A stretch of DNA of 64,000 nt from Taeniopygia guttata (GCF_048771995.1 NC_133025.1:6200001-6264000); one strand, 5' to 3'; shown: positions 11,416 through 55,058, counted from the first letter of the stretch. Numbers and translations: made by a program. The notes: a model not told the origin generated them from the sequence alone.

Positions 11416-11868
11416 GCTGTGCCCGGCTCTGGGCTCCTCAGCACAAGGCAGACAAGGAGCTGCTGCAGGGCAGCCACGGGGATGAGGAGGCCTCTGGAGC
11501 ATCTCTCTTGTGGGAGCTGGACCTCTTCAGTCTGGAGAAGAAAAGACTGAGAGGGCATTTCATGAATGCAAGCAGATATCTCCGAGGCAGGTGCCAAGAG
11601 AGTGGTGCCAGGCTCATCTCAGTGGTGCTGGGTGACGGAGCAATGGTCATAAAATATAACAAGAGATTTCACCTCAAATGAGGAATTGAGGGTGGCAAAG
11701 CACTGGGAGAGGCTGCTCTCGGATTCTCCCTCTGGAGATATTCACAACCTACCTGGTCCCTGTGTCACCTGCCCAGGTGACCCTGCCTTGGCAGGGGGGT
11801 TGGACTGGATGATCTCCAGAGGTCCCTTCCAAACCCACTCATTCTGTGATTCTGTCTTTGGGTGTGTT
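11416..11868 (+). mobile_element. CR1 LINE 3' fragment
   Basis: A forward-strand CR1 whose tail reads 'ggatgatctccagaggtccc' followed by 'cattctgtgattctgt'. It is 5'-truncated toward the UPF2 island. It matches, inverted, the CR1 at 16575-16795. Confidence 0.9.
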
Positions 11869-14783
11869 TTTTAGTCTAAATTTGGTCTCTCTGCCCTCTT
11901 GTCCAGTCACAGTTCCCACCTGGACATCTGAGGATATTTTACAGTGGTGAGTTTAGTGGCACAAATCCTGGGATTTGCTGGAAATGTTCTCTGCCTGCAG
12001 TTCTGGGCACGGCATTACCTCTTGGGCAACTCAAAAGCTGGCACAGCTCAGAGCTGCAGAGTGAGAATCTGGTGTTTATTTTACATTTTGAATCCAGATT
12101 CCGATAGAAGCTTTTATGTTGGGAAAACCTTGACAGCCCTCTGGGCTTAGAACAAGCCTTCAGCAATACTGGACTCTGACAGCAGGCACAGGCCTGGTTG
12201 TACATAACAAGGTTATTCAGCTGTTAAAGTTGCTTTTTATCCAGAGGCAAGAGTCAGACCCAACAGAAGACACTGTTTACTGATGCAGAGCTTTAGGTGT
12301 GTTCTGCCAAAGCTGCTACAGGACTAGACAGGTTTTTGTTTGGTTTTTTTTCCTTTTCCATAGGAGAGCTTTCCTCTCTGCTGTTTAACGTCATTGCTCA
12401 TTTTACAGACATGTCTAAAAACCTCTTTCTGGACAAGTTTGAAAGGAGTTGTGCTTGTTACTGGCACAGATCATTCACGTGTCCCTGCTCACAAAGATCT
12501 CATTTGCTTGCCAAAATAACTTAAACTACCAAATTGATTAAACTGATTCACTGGAGTGGAGAAGTTCCATGGCAGAACATGGCAAAAAGGGGGAGAGGAA
12601 ATCCATGTTGGTGTTGGCACTTTATTTTCCAAAGGCACCATCCTTTGGCCTGTCAATGAGTACCTCAATGATTCTTTTTAGGGGGAATTGGGTTATACTT
12701 GGGTTAAGTATCAGTGGCACTGGCATTACAACAAGAGATGTTGGCTTGTTTTCTTCTGAAGCACGATGTTGCTACCCTTTCCAACATGAATAAAAAGCAC
12801 AATCACTATGGTTTTGAAAGGAAAGCAAAATCTCCTTCTGTGTTTATACCACACTCCCACACCTACAATTATGTTGGAGCTCTCTCTTGTAAAGGCCACG
12901 CAAGCAAACTTCAGCAAACTTTTCCTCCTAAAGGACCTGTTTCATCTGTGCACATACTAATCAAGATTTGTCCTGATTTACCAAAACCAAAAGCAGGTAG
13001 TTGTCGTTTCCTGAATTTCAGACATAAAGCATGTTTTTATTTCTTGAAGCTCTTTCTCCCATTTTTTTTTTGTATGTTTCCTCAATTACTGGCACAAAAC
13101 TTGCACACAGTATTCAAATTGTGCCAAATACTGGCCGAATGTAGAATCTGTAGGTGTCCTCTATATTTCCTTGCATCCAAATCCAGCAAATTATCTTCTT
13201 TTCTGAGTGAGCAGATATCCACATAATTTTTTTAGACCCACCTGCTTTTTTCTCATGATTTTTGGAGGGTATTTATAGCCCCTGTTTCCTGGAAATGAGC
13301 TACATTTTAGTGCACATACTCTTTCAATGTGTGCAATCTTTCACCTCATCCTGTTAAAATAAATTGTGTTTGCTTATCTCCATCTTGCCTCTAGGATTGA
13401 AGGCAACCTCTCCTCACCACTTACCTCCAGCTGACAAACTTCATCAGCACTCAAGGTGTGGGCAGCTTTTTTGGGTTGATCTGACTACTGAAGTGGCAAG
13501 GAGGGTAATTCCTTTAGAAATATTCCCAGTGTTGCTGATTTTCTATGCTGCCAGGTAGTCAGACAGTTACTATTTAGTGTGTACAGCCTTGGTTTTGGGC
13601 ATTTCTAGTATTTTTTTAGTGAGAGCATCATGTAGTACTAAATCAGCCTCACACAGGAGCCTTCTCTAGGACAGGCTTTGTGCCAGAAGAGCCAGGCTGG
13701 GAGAGTCACTTGGCCTACGCCCTCAGCAGTGGTGTTTCTGCTGGCACAGGTACCACCTTCTCATGTTTAGACATGAATCAAAGTCAACAAAACCTTTCCT
13801 TGACTTAGATACAGCTACAGCAATGTTTTTGTCATGTGTAATCATGTCCTACACAAGATGATTATGCTGGAAAATCTGTGAAATCTTTATTAACTGGATT
13901 TTGATTCACATAAAAACCCTAACAAGTTGACTTGATGAGATATATATGTCATAAACACCTGCTTAGATTTTATTAAACTTCTATTTAAGTGAACTTATAT
14001 ATACAAATATTCAATTAGTTCTCTGAGATCCACGTTGTGTGTCTGAAACATCTCACTAGAGAAACTGGAAAATTTTTATTGTTCAAGCCTATTCGTATTA
14101 GTGCTACTTGGGAAATATTCGACTAACTGCCTATATGATTGAAAGCAAAACCACATTGATATCTGCTGTTTGACTGGTATTTGCTTAGGACCTATGGAAA
14201 AGTATTTCATCATCCTGTAATCTGCCTGCAACATTTGTTTTTTTCCCCAAGCACAGAATGGAAATATTTAACTACATCAATGTTTTCTCCCTCTCCACTG
14301 TCAGCTTCAAAAAAATCACATCATCTTGCAGCATTATTTTTAAGGTTCCTTCATTCTAATTGAAAAAAATATTAATATCCTCAGCTACATTTTTACTACC
14401 TTCACTGAATGGGCCACTTGTCCACTGTCCTTCTGTTGCTGTATCCTTTTTCCCTCCTTGCAGCATTAAAAGTAATTTATTTTTATATTTTTCTCCCATA
14501 TTGAGTTTTATAAATATGCATAAACCCAACCATACAGGCCTCAAGGAGCACAAGTGGCCCCTCTGCAAGAACTGTGAATATCATAAAATCCCAGACCAAC
14601 TGGGGTGTCAGAACTGATTCAGTTCTGAAATCCAGTTCCACCTGTTCCAAAGGCAAATACCATGGTTTGATTTGGACAAAAAAATATTCTTTGATTTCCT
14701 CATGGTGGAGGCTACAGGAGCACAGCCAAGCCTAAGGACAGGAAACCTGCCAGTACCCCAGACCTGCATTCACACAAAGTTTA
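11869..14783. other. UPF2-DHTKD1 intergenic DNA without recognised features
   Basis: About 2.9 kb of AT-rich sequence. The longest open frame (12714-13226) has no family resemblance, poor composition and no splice or promoter context. I see no gene, LTR or LINE tail here. Confidence 0.6.
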
Positions 14784-15328
14784 CAGAATCACAGAAAAGT
14801 TGAGATTGGAAGGGACATTTAAAGATCATCTTGTGCAGCCCTCTGCCACAGGCAGGGACACATTTCACTATTCCAGATTGATCAGAGCTCTATCCAACCT
14901 GTCCTTGGACACATCCACAGGTAGGGCATCTACAACTTCCCTGTGCAACCTGTTCTGGTACTTTACCCTGCTCACAGCAAAGAATATCCTCCTAATACCT
15001 AATCTAAACCTACACTCTCTTGGTTTGAAGCCATTCCACCTTATCCTCTCACTACATGTTCTTCGAAAAAATCCATCTCCATCTTTTCTTGCGGACTCCC
15101 TTCAAGTACTAGAAGGCTGTAATTAAGTCACAAGGAAACCTTCTCTTCTGCAGGCTGAACAATCCAAATTCTCTCAGCCTTTCCTCATAGGAATGGTGCT
15201 CCACCTCTCTAATCATCTTGGTGGCCTCCTCTGGATTTGCTCCAACAGGGCCATGTCCCTGCTGTGCTGGGGACCCCAGAGCTGGATGCAGCACTGCAGG
15301 TGGGGTCTCACCAGTGTAGTGTAGAGCT
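14784..15328 (-). mobile_element. CR1 LINE fragment
   Basis: Reverse-complement CR1 from the tail 'acagaatcacagaaaagttg', through 'cagggacacatttcac', 'gcaacctgttctggtac' and 'cttcaagtactagaaggctg', to 'gctggatgcagcactgcagg'. It abuts a second CR1 starting at about 15329. Confidence 0.92.
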
Positions 15329-15663
15329 GGAAGGGACCTCTGGAGATCATCCAGTCCAACCCCCCTACCAAGACAAGGTCACCTGGAGCGGGTGACACAG
15401 GAACACATCCAGGTGGGTTGTGAATGTCTGCACAGAGAGAGACTCCACATCCCTGAGCAGTCTGTCCCAGTGCTCTGCCACTCACAATGAAAATTTCTTC
15501 ATGTTAAGGTGGACTTCTTGGGTTTTATTTTACAGCCATTGCTCCTAGTCTTGTTGCTGGGCACTACTGAAAAGAGTCTGGCACCAACTTGTTGGCACCC
15601 ACCTTTGAGACATTATATGCATTCATGAAATACCCTCTCAGTCTTCTCCAGACTAAACATGCC
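15329..15663 (-). mobile_element. CR1 LINE fragment (3' part), interrupted by an LTR
   Basis: A second reversed CR1 tail begins 'ctggaagggacctctggaga' and continues 'tccagtccaacccccc', 'gcagtctgtcccagtgctct' and 'gcactactgaaaagagtctg'. It stops at the LTR at 15664. Its last ~107 bp recur beyond the LTR at 16575. Confidence 0.88.
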
Positions 15664-16574
15664 TGTCGGAACTCAAAATGTCCCTCAGAAGCATTTTAGA
15701 CCTTGGCAAGCAGCTGAAAACAGCTGTGATCTTGAGTTTGAACCATGGAATGAGTTACCAACTTTGAAGGTGGAACAAGCGGTCACAGAGAGTTAGATGG
15801 TATAGTAAAAGTAGTAGTACAGTCACAAATTAGAGGGGAAAATTTTTTAGTATTGTACAGGGAGGTTTTAATACCTGTACAGGGGGGGTTTTACTTTGTA
15901 CATGGGGGTCAGGAGTTCTAAGATGGAGGAAAGTGGGCCTGATCCTGTTCTTCCTCCTTCTTCTTCCTTACCTCCATGTTCTTGGTGATGTTGGCACTCA
16001 CAGATTGGTTTAGAGTAGAAGAGCACATTGTAACATAGATAGTAGATATTGGGGAAAATCTGTAAACATATAATACGTAATATATAATATAAAATGTTAT
16101 GAACAAAACAGCTTGGCTGGGACACTTCGGCTTGGGCTAAGTACCGGCATTGAAATGTTAAGTAGTCAATTGCTCCTGAGAATCACCTACAACCCCGCCT
16201 ACACTAGGACCTGGATGCAAAATAATCCAGTGGAATCATGGGAGGGGGTTTTGGGGATGAAAACCACCCCTAAATGGAAAAGGTGGGCACAGTGGAGGGG
16301 GCTGGATGGGTGTGCTCAATAGGGAAAAGGGAACCCCATCTCTAGTCTGTGTTTAACCTGTCACCATAACCTGCAGAGGACCAGATTGGCCTGGGGTGTG
16401 GGAAGCAGGAGCAAGCAGATACTTCTTCCTGGGGCTGCCAGGAGGGAAAAAGGGGAGGACGGTCTGCTGGGTTTCCGGATGCAGACTGCACAGCTCTTTG
16501 CCCCCAACTGCTGGCGTGTCCTGGGACCCCTGCGGAGCTGACTTTTAATAAAGGCATAGACCCTGATCATTTCA
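15664..16574 (+). mobile_element. Solo LTR, ERVK-like songbird type
   Basis: A 911-bp block with TG...CA ends starts TGTCGGAACTCAAAATGTCC. It carries an AATAAA signal near its right end, in the order expected for a plus-strand LTR. It is inserted in CR1 DNA with no internal retroviral region beside it, so it is a solo fossil. No obvious 4-6 bp target duplication is seen. Family assignment is from memory. It lies about 300 bp upstream of the DHTKD1 start codon in the same orientation. Confidence 0.7.
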
Positions 16575-16795
16575 CTGGGCACTACTGAAAAGTGTCTGGC
16601 ACCAACTTCTCGGCACCTACCTTTGAGACATTTATATGCATTCATGAAATGCCCTCTCAGTCTTCTCCAGACTAAACATGCCCAGCTCCCACAGTCTCTC
16701 CTCACAGGAGAGATGCTCCAGAGGCCCCACTGGACCCTCTGCAGCAGCTCCTTGTCTCCCTTGTGCTGAGGAGCCCAGAACCGGGCCTGGCTGGA
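16575..16795 (-). mobile_element. CR1 LINE fragment abutting the DHTKD1 island
   Basis: Reverse CR1 with 'gggcactactgaaaagtgtc', 'gcattcatgaaatgccctct', 'cagactaaacatgcccagct' and 'ctccttgtctcccttgtgct'. Its first ~107 bp repeat 15557-15663 at about 94% identity by eye. It ends about 90 bp before the DHTKD1 ATG. Confidence 0.9.
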
Positions 16796-16881
16796 GCCCA
16801 GACCATCGTGTGCACGGCAGGAGCCGCCCCCGGGGCTCGGGGCGGGTCGGGGGCGGTGGCGGCGGCGGGGGCAGCGCGGCC

Positions 16882-35745
<18,864 letters not shown>

Positions 35746-37244
35746 GTTTTCAATGGATGGACTGTTCCTGTTGTCAGTTGTGTTTAGTGCTCCCTCCTGT
35801 GAAGAACAAAAGCCAGATCCTTAAGACTCTTAGCTCTCGAAAATGAAAAAAAAAAAAGTGGAATAAGTTTGGTAGTGATGAAGCAATTTTTTCATGTTGG
35901 AGAATACCTAACAATGAGAAGCGCCTGTTACTACTGATACTTCTTTTTTTCTTATACAATTTTCTAAAAAATGTCTTTATAAAGTTAAAAATCCAGTCCA
36001 GGGGACAGATTGATGACTGTGAAATACCTTATATCTTGCTGCTTATTTGTATTTGACAGTTTCCTGGGATGGTGCGTGTCTCTTTCTACAGAAGTGTTAG
36101 TACTGCTTGATCAAATACATGCATCCCCATGCCTGGGAATAAGCCATTTCTATAGTAGAATGTTGTGGATTATCTGTTTTTTCTTTCCTTGAGGGCCAGG
36201 AATGCAATCTGTTGTGGTTATTGGTGCTCTTCTCAGTGTCTGAATTGTTAAAGCAGAATTTCCATTGGGGGAACCATGCAAGATGGCTCCTGAAGGCTTC
36301 AGGCGTTGCTGTTTTTCTCACCCAGAGGGTGAGAAATCCCAAGGGATGGTTTCAGCACAGCTGTCATCTGAAGAAAGGAAAGAAATCAGTCTTTATTGAG
36401 AAACAAAGGATAAAGGACCAAAACACTGAGGTTAAATGGGAGACTAATGAAACCAAATGGAAGACAGGCATCCCAGGCTGACCCCAGTGCTGACTGCCCC
36501 ACAGCAGCATTTCCTCCACCACAAGATTTCTCCCAGCATTTTTCCTTTCCTGGTTTCAGGGTGAAGTTGGCACCTCCTTGCTCTTCTCAGTTACCTGTGC
36601 AAGCAATGCCTAAGTAATCCAAACTCACTGTGAGCCAGAGACATTTCTGAAAAGAAACAAGTGGGGTTTAACTGGACCCATCACTTGTGGATGGAAAGTC
36701 ATGGTAGGTGAGAAAAAGCAGGTTACAGGCAGGGTGTGCATTCACTTGGGGAGACAGCTCCCAAAATCATCTCTGAAGGCTGCTTTAGTATTTCATCCTA
36801 GTTAATTGACATACTCATCCATTAACTTCATGCAACCCAGAAGTTATCTCTGTAACTTCTGTTCTGTCATGTTTCACATTGCTGCATTAGCACATCCATC
36901 ACAGCAACATGAAGTCATGTTTCTCCCACTTTGCTCTAGCAAACTGCACAACCTCCTGCACATCCTGAACAGCTTTATCTAATCAAGGCATATTCTGCTT
37001 TAAATTTCTGCTGATAACTAGGAAAAGGAGGCTGAAGAGTAACGTTGCTTTGGCTGCAGCTGTAGCCAAGGAAGTTGTAGAGCACAGTCACCAGCCTTGA
37101 CTGCACACTGATGATTACATAAACCCACAGTTTTAGTGCATACAAGGGAAGAACAGAGCCCATGTTTTGAGTTTCACGTGGCCCAAACCTGACCTTGTTA
37201 TGCACCATTCCCCCACAGGCTGTGCAGGTCTGGTTATCCAACCA

Positions 37245-37250
37245 AATAAA
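37245..37250 (+). terminator. DHTKD1: Candidate DHTKD1 poly(A) signal
   Basis: AATAAA followed within 30 nt by 'gtgttctgaccctgtttg'. It is the nearest canonical signal to the stop codon, but 1.5 kb away. Confidence 0.4.
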
Positions 37251-37371
37251 GGATGCTCAAGTGTTCTGACCCTGTTTGATCCTCCTGGTGGGAGACAAAG
37301 CCATTTCTGTAGTGCTGCTTGGCTCAGTGCCCCCAGCCCCATCAGTGTGCCACAAAGCTCCCCAGTGATCT

Positions 37372-37436
37372 GGGGTAGGAAGGGAGAGCTTGAGCACAGC
37401 TTTCCTGGGGTAGGAGAGCTTGAGCACAGCTTTCCT
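37372..37436. repeat. Tandem duplication, about 30-35 bp unit
   Basis: Two copies of a unit ending GAGCTTGAGCACAGCTTTCC, starting at 37372 and 37407. The first copy carries five extra bases. Confidence 0.85.
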
Positions 37437-37660
37437 CAGTCAGCTGCCACAGACTGCCTGCAGAACACTGCTCTTGCATGATGGATAACAGCTCCCAGGA
37501 GCAAGGCAAAGCACATGCCGACTGAGGGGCTGACGCTGTTTCTCCCAGCAATTCTGGATGTACACATTCCATCTGTGTGCCTTGCTTTTCTCTGCATGCC
37601 AGCTGTGACACCCTGCACAGTGCTGGATGGATTTTGCTTTGGGGAAAAGAGAAGCAGGAA

Positions 37661-37770
37661 TTAGAATGGAACCATAGAATATCCTGAATTAGAAGGGACC
37701 CACAAGGATCATCAAGTCCAGCTCCGGGCCCTGCACAGGACACCCCAAGAGTCACACTCTGTGACTGAGC
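37661..37770 (-). mobile_element. CR1 LINE 3' fragment
   Basis: Reversed CR1 tail: 'ggaaccatagaatatcctga', 'gaagggacccacaaggatca', 'ctgcacaggacaccccaaga'. It is the same subfamily as 10087 and 54530. Confidence 0.88.
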
Positions 37771-38981
37771 TGCTACACAGGCTGAGTAACAGAGCAGGTC
37801 CCAGTCCTTGGACAGGAAATTCTGTGGATCATTAACACAAGGAGAGGTGAGGTTTATGTGCTGTTAGATAGCAAGGAGCCAACTAGAGAGAGAGAGTTAC
37901 AGAATTTGTGCATTGTGGTGTGTCAGGATTTTCAGGGAGAAGTGCAGGACTAGTAGGGAAAACAGTAAAGACATGAAGGAATAAGCTCTTATGTTGAGCA
38001 GTTCATTAAAGGGAGCAAAAGCTCTCAGAAAGAAAACACACCAGGAAAACGTAATAAAACAAGTATTTTGGTACCAGTGATGTTATTTTAGATTTAAAAA
38101 ATACAGTCTGAACTTTGAAGATGGAAAATTATGAACACAGTGGTATTTTGAATAAGCAAAGAAAACAGTACTGCGTTTTTATTTTTTTGCTTCTGTCAGT
38201 GAAGAAGGTGACATAGAGACATTTGTTCAGCACACCTGAAATGGTGTATCTGTGTGAGTATGGACTGAAGAAATTTCTGGACTTTTTATCAATCATCAAA
38301 ACAGTGGCCAGTGACTTAGAGACAGGAGGGATTGCTAACACAACCTGTAATTTAATGAACTTCTCAAATAAGTATGACTAAAAATCTGAATGAAGGGTGA
38401 TTACAAGAAACTTCCTGAAGCTTAGCTACTAACCCAGCTATTATTTGGAGATTATGATCTACAGGTACACTGCCAGGCATGATAATTACGGGCATTTGTC
38501 AGACTGTACAAGAACTCTAGGTGAAAGTAATTGCTATGGAGTTGCTCATTAGTATTTGTTAAGTTATGAGTATATAGAACAGGAAGAAAAAACTTTTCTA
38601 AGTGATTTCAGATAAGGGAAGCTATTGAACAAAGTTGTTTAGGTATTGTAGCAAGGTCTTAGTTAAGAGGATTTCATAGTGAATGCAGAATAAAATCCAA
38701 AATATAGATTCAAGGTTTTGGAGGAGCCCTAATGCTTCACACATTTTGTGTTCTCTGTTGGAAATTTAACCTAATACAGGAAGAATTCAAGCCTGTGCAT
38801 CAGAGCAGTTATTCAGAAAGAATAAATACTATTTTTAATGGTCATATCTAAATCTTGCAATAAATTCGGATGATCCTAATTTTATATACCACTGGCTATT
38901 GTAACTGAGAGCTCTATAGGGGCAATGCCAGTTTTGGTGATTGTGGGATGATATTGGAATAGGTTTTCAGGTTCACTTCAG
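37771..38981. other. DHTKD1-SEC61A2 intergenic DNA
   Basis: AT-rich sequence in which I recognise nothing. Confidence 0.6.
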
Positions 38982-39420
38982 AGAATCACAGAAACACAAA
39001 ATCAAACAGATTGGAAAAGACCTCCAAAACTGTTGAGTCCAAACCTATGACTGATCATCACCTTGTCAACCAGACCATGGCACTGAGGGTCACATCCATC
39101 TTTCCTTAAACACCTACAGGGACAGTGACGCCACCACCTCCCTGGGCAGCTCATTCCAATGTCTAATCACCGTTTCTGTGAAGAAATTCCTACCAGAGCC
39201 CAACCTAAACCTCCCCTGGCGCAGCCTGAGGCCATATCCTCTCATCCCGTCACTGGTTAGGCGGGAGCAGAGCCCGACCCCCACCTGGTACAATCTCCTG
39301 TCAGGGAGTCCAAGCCTCCTTTTCTCCAGGAGGAACAATCCCAACTCCCGCAGCTGATCCTCATGGCACTTGTGCTTCAGACGCCTTTCCTTTGGTCATG
39401 CTCCAATGTCCCAGTGTCCT
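38982..39420 (-). mobile_element. CR1 LINE 3' fragment next to the SEC61A2 island
   Basis: Reversed CR1 tail 'agagaatcacagaaacacaa', 'gcagctcattccaatgtcta', 'gtgaagaaattcctaccaga' and 'cctaaacctcccctggcgca'. It retains several CpGs, which suggests a younger copy. Its 5' end faces the island. Confidence 0.92.
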
Positions 39421-39834
39421 TTCACCCCGTGCAATTATCACATCCATCTGTCAATACGGGTGGGTTGGGCTGTTAACAAAACACTTCGGCAGCGAACCGC
39501 TCAGCCTGTGCTTTTCAGCGGCTCGGGCTGTACCAGCAGCCCCCGCATGCCGGGCGGGCTCTGAGGGGCGGGGGCCGCCCGCGCCGGGCAGCGCTGAGGC
39601 GCTGCGGGGCCGCGCCCGCCCCTCGGCCGCGCGGAGCACTCCGGGAGCGCGGTGCTCGGCCGCGGCGCCTGCCCGCCCTCAGCCTGACCCCGCCGCGGCG
39701 GCCGCCGATCCCGCTGGCCTCGCCGGTCCCGGTGATCCGGCTCCCCTCGCCTGGGGAAGGCGCGGGGGGCGCTCCGTGAGGGCGGCACCGCCGCGTCCCC
39801 CCGGGCGGGGAGGGACGGCCCGTCCGCAGCGCGC

Positions 39835-39844
39835 GTCACGTGAC
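39835..39844. promoter_or_regulatory. SEC61A2: E-box/CLEAR palindrome GTCACGTGAC
   Basis: A perfect 10-bp palindrome matching the consensus bound by TFEB/MITF and USF bHLH-Zip factors. It overlaps CACGTGAC and is immediately followed by GGCGGCGACAGC. Binding is inferred from sequence only. Confidence 0.55.
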
Positions 39845-39897
39845 GGCGGCGACAGCGGCGGTGACAGCGCTGGGACCGCGGCCGGGCCGCCACCGCC

Positions 39898-52770
<12,873 letters not shown>

Positions 52771-52940
52771 ATGTCCAAATATTTCATGGTTTGTGTGAAA
52801 GGGAAAGTATTTTGACAACATGCGTCATTTAGTCCAATAATGCTATTTTCTTTTTACTTGTTTCCAAGTGCTACGTGTCCCATTACTGTAATGGGCATTG
52901 AGCGATGCCTGTGTGCAGCATTAGTACCAGCTGCCTTAAG

Positions 52941-52946
52941 AATAAA
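52941..52946 (+). terminator. SEC61A2: SEC61A2 proximal poly(A) signal
   Basis: AATAAA 171 nt after the stop, followed by TTTAAGTATTATCTAGTGTT, a moderate downstream element. Confidence 0.6.
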
Positions 52947-53625
52947 GTTTACATTATCTTGTTTAAGTATTATCTAGTGTTGCCTGTAATGCTGGAAACA
53001 ATTCATCTACCTTGCTGTTCAGACACTACAGTGAGATGGTAAAATGTATCAGTTTGAGAGCCGTAAACGTCTTTGCACACAGCAGAAAAGTGTTAAATTA
53101 ATTTCCCCGTCCCTAATAGAAAAAAAACAAAACCCTGAGTTCAGATTGCCACGTGCCAGTATTCCTGACAAAATTTATTTGTATCTGTATTTTACATTAA
53201 TTTTTTATACTTTTTTAAAAATCCCATTTCCCCACCACTGAACTCAGCACTCCTTATTCCTTTGCCGTGCCTCCACCCAGGCACCTTTCTCTGAGCTCTG
53301 AGGGTGGGCAAGCAAACATTTACGGGCAGTGGCTGATACTCATCTCACCTGGGAGCTGGCCCTCGGGGGATCTGCTGCGGCCACGGCAGCCGGGTTTTGC
53401 CCCAGGCCTCTGTGGGGCAGGGCGGCCCAGCCCAGCAGTTCTGCTCAACCATGTACTTGTGAAAACTGTGCCACTGAAACTTCATGTCCACTTCGCTTTT
53501 GTGAGTCTAAAGAACAAGGCCTGGTTCCTGAAGCAGTTCATAGGAGGGAAAAGGGGGAACGGGGAGTTCCTGCTGAAAATTTGTCGCACTTTACAGCGGC
53601 GATGTAACAAATGTAAGCGTTAGAC

Positions 53626-53631
53626 AATAAA
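53626..53631 (+). terminator. SEC61A2: SEC61A2 distal poly(A) signal
   Basis: AATAAA followed about 20 nt later by a strong GT-rich element, CTTGTGTCTTGTGTGTGCC. It is the better of the two signals. Confidence 0.7.
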
Positions 53632-53650
53632 CTTATTTAACTAAACTCTC

Positions 53651-55034
53651 TCCTTGTGTCTTGTGTGTGCCAGGTGTAATTCATGTGCAGTCTGGTAGTT
53701 TCTCAATGCCTTGATAGGGAGGTAGGTCTACAAGGCTCCCTTTTGTCCTCTTTTTTTTCTTTCTAGAATAGAATTCTGATTAATTTTTAGCAGCCACAAT
53801 TTAAAAAAAGTCCTAGGATACCTCCCCTTAAAGCCATTGAGCTTTTCTGCTCTGCTGTAATCGCTTTTTCCCTTTGATGTGACATTTCTTCTGTCTTCTC
53901 TCACTCTCAATTTGAAAGTAACTTTTTGTTTGTGAACATAAGAAACTCTTAAGCAATTTTCCCTTTCAAAAAGTTTCTCTAATTATGCACACTTGTCCTC
54001 ATCTATTTCAGAGGCAGGACTGATTTTGATCTGTGTTTATTAAATCTCTCAGATCCTGACCTTTCAGCTGTGGTGGCTGTTTACATAATTAGTAGCAGCC
54101 CACTGTGCAGATGCACTAAGGTTTATTTGGGATAAGATGTACCTGGAAGTGATTTGACTGAATGAAGGTGCAGCCTGGGTACAAAAACGTGCCCTCAGGA
54201 GAGGGAAAACTGCAAGGCTGTGCCCTCTCAAGGTACATAAGTGAAACCTCATACCTTCAGCAGGATCCCCTGGGCCTGCACAGTTCTGGTTAGCACCAGT
54301 AGATGGTGGTGTCATAATCATTATTTTAGACCAAACAAACCAGTTTTCTCTTTCTTCATAGTTTAGTTAGGGCTGGGAGAAGGAAACATCATCTTCATGT
54401 CTAAATCATAACAGGAAGTTCTTAAAATTGCTATTTCAATTACTTCAGCCAGAACATGCACACAGTGTTCCTGTGCTGCTGTCCCTGCTCCTGTCACAGA
54501 AAATTACTACTTAACAGGATGTTCTGCAATCAATTATATGAGTTTTGAGTTGAAGGGACCTGCAAGACTCACTCAGTCCAACTCCTGGCCTTGTGCAGGA
54601 CATCCCAAGAATCTCACCATGTGGCCAAGAGTGTTGTCCAAACACATCTTGAGCTGTGACCACTTCCCTGAGGAGCCTGTTCCAGTGGCCAGCCACCCTC
54701 TGGGTGAAGAACCCTTCCCGATATCCAGCTTAAACTGCCCCTGACACAACTTCAGGCCATTCCCTTGGGTCTAATCACTGGTCACTAGAGAGGAGAAATC
54801 AGTGCCAGCCCCTCTGCTGCCCAGCATAAAGAAGTTGCAGCCCAGCATGAGCTTTCCTCTCTCCAGGTGTTAGGAGTTGTGTGAGTGCTGTGAGAGTTAG
54901 AGAGACCTGCACTCACTCTTCTGCCTCTGCCTCCTTTGGAGCCATGGTGATACAACACCAACCACGGTTACCTAAGCATCTTTCTTATACTGAATTGTAA
55001 GTTCAGAGAGAATCTAGTGAGAAATAAGCAATTC
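53651..55034. other. Gap between the convergent SEC61A2 and NUDT5 genes
   Basis: About 1.4 kb between the 3' ends of the two genes. It contains one CR1 copy (54530-54870) and no other recognised feature. Confidence 0.7.
54530..54870 (-). mobile_element. CR1 LINE 3' fragment
   Basis: Reversed CR1: 'tgaagggacctgcaagactc', 'tgtgcaggacatcccaagaa', 'ttgtccaaacacatcttgag' and 'cccctgacacaacttcaggc'. The oligomeric tail is eroded. Confidence 0.9.
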
Positions 55035-55052
55035 TGAAAATTAAACAGTATT

Positions 55053-55058
55053 TTTATT
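55053..55058 (-). terminator. NUDT5: NUDT5 poly(A) signal
   Basis: AATAAA on the minus strand, about 207 nt after the NUDT5 stop codon. It gives a compact 3' UTR of roughly 230 nt. Confidence 0.65.

Larger units (their letters stand above)
35746..37660 (+). other. DHTKD1: DHTKD1 3' untranslated region and flank
   Basis: The first canonical AATAAA after the stop on this strand that I see is at 37245-37250, followed by GT-rich DNA. That would give a 3' UTR of about 1.5 kb; an earlier non-canonical signal is possible. A tandem duplication is at 37372-37436. No other family was recognised. Confidence 0.5.
52771..53650 (+). other. SEC61A2: SEC61A2 3' untranslated region
   Basis: Two poly(A) signals bound a short and a long form (AATAAA at 52941 and 53626). 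Between them lies an unusually GC-rich part at about 53265-53460. Confidence 0.7.

Noticed and set aside
12714-13226. A 170-codon open frame on the plus strand in the UPF2-DHTKD1 gap
   Set aside because: Composition is like random AT-rich DNA, with no family resemblance, promoter or splice context; this length is expected by chance in a 64-kb window.
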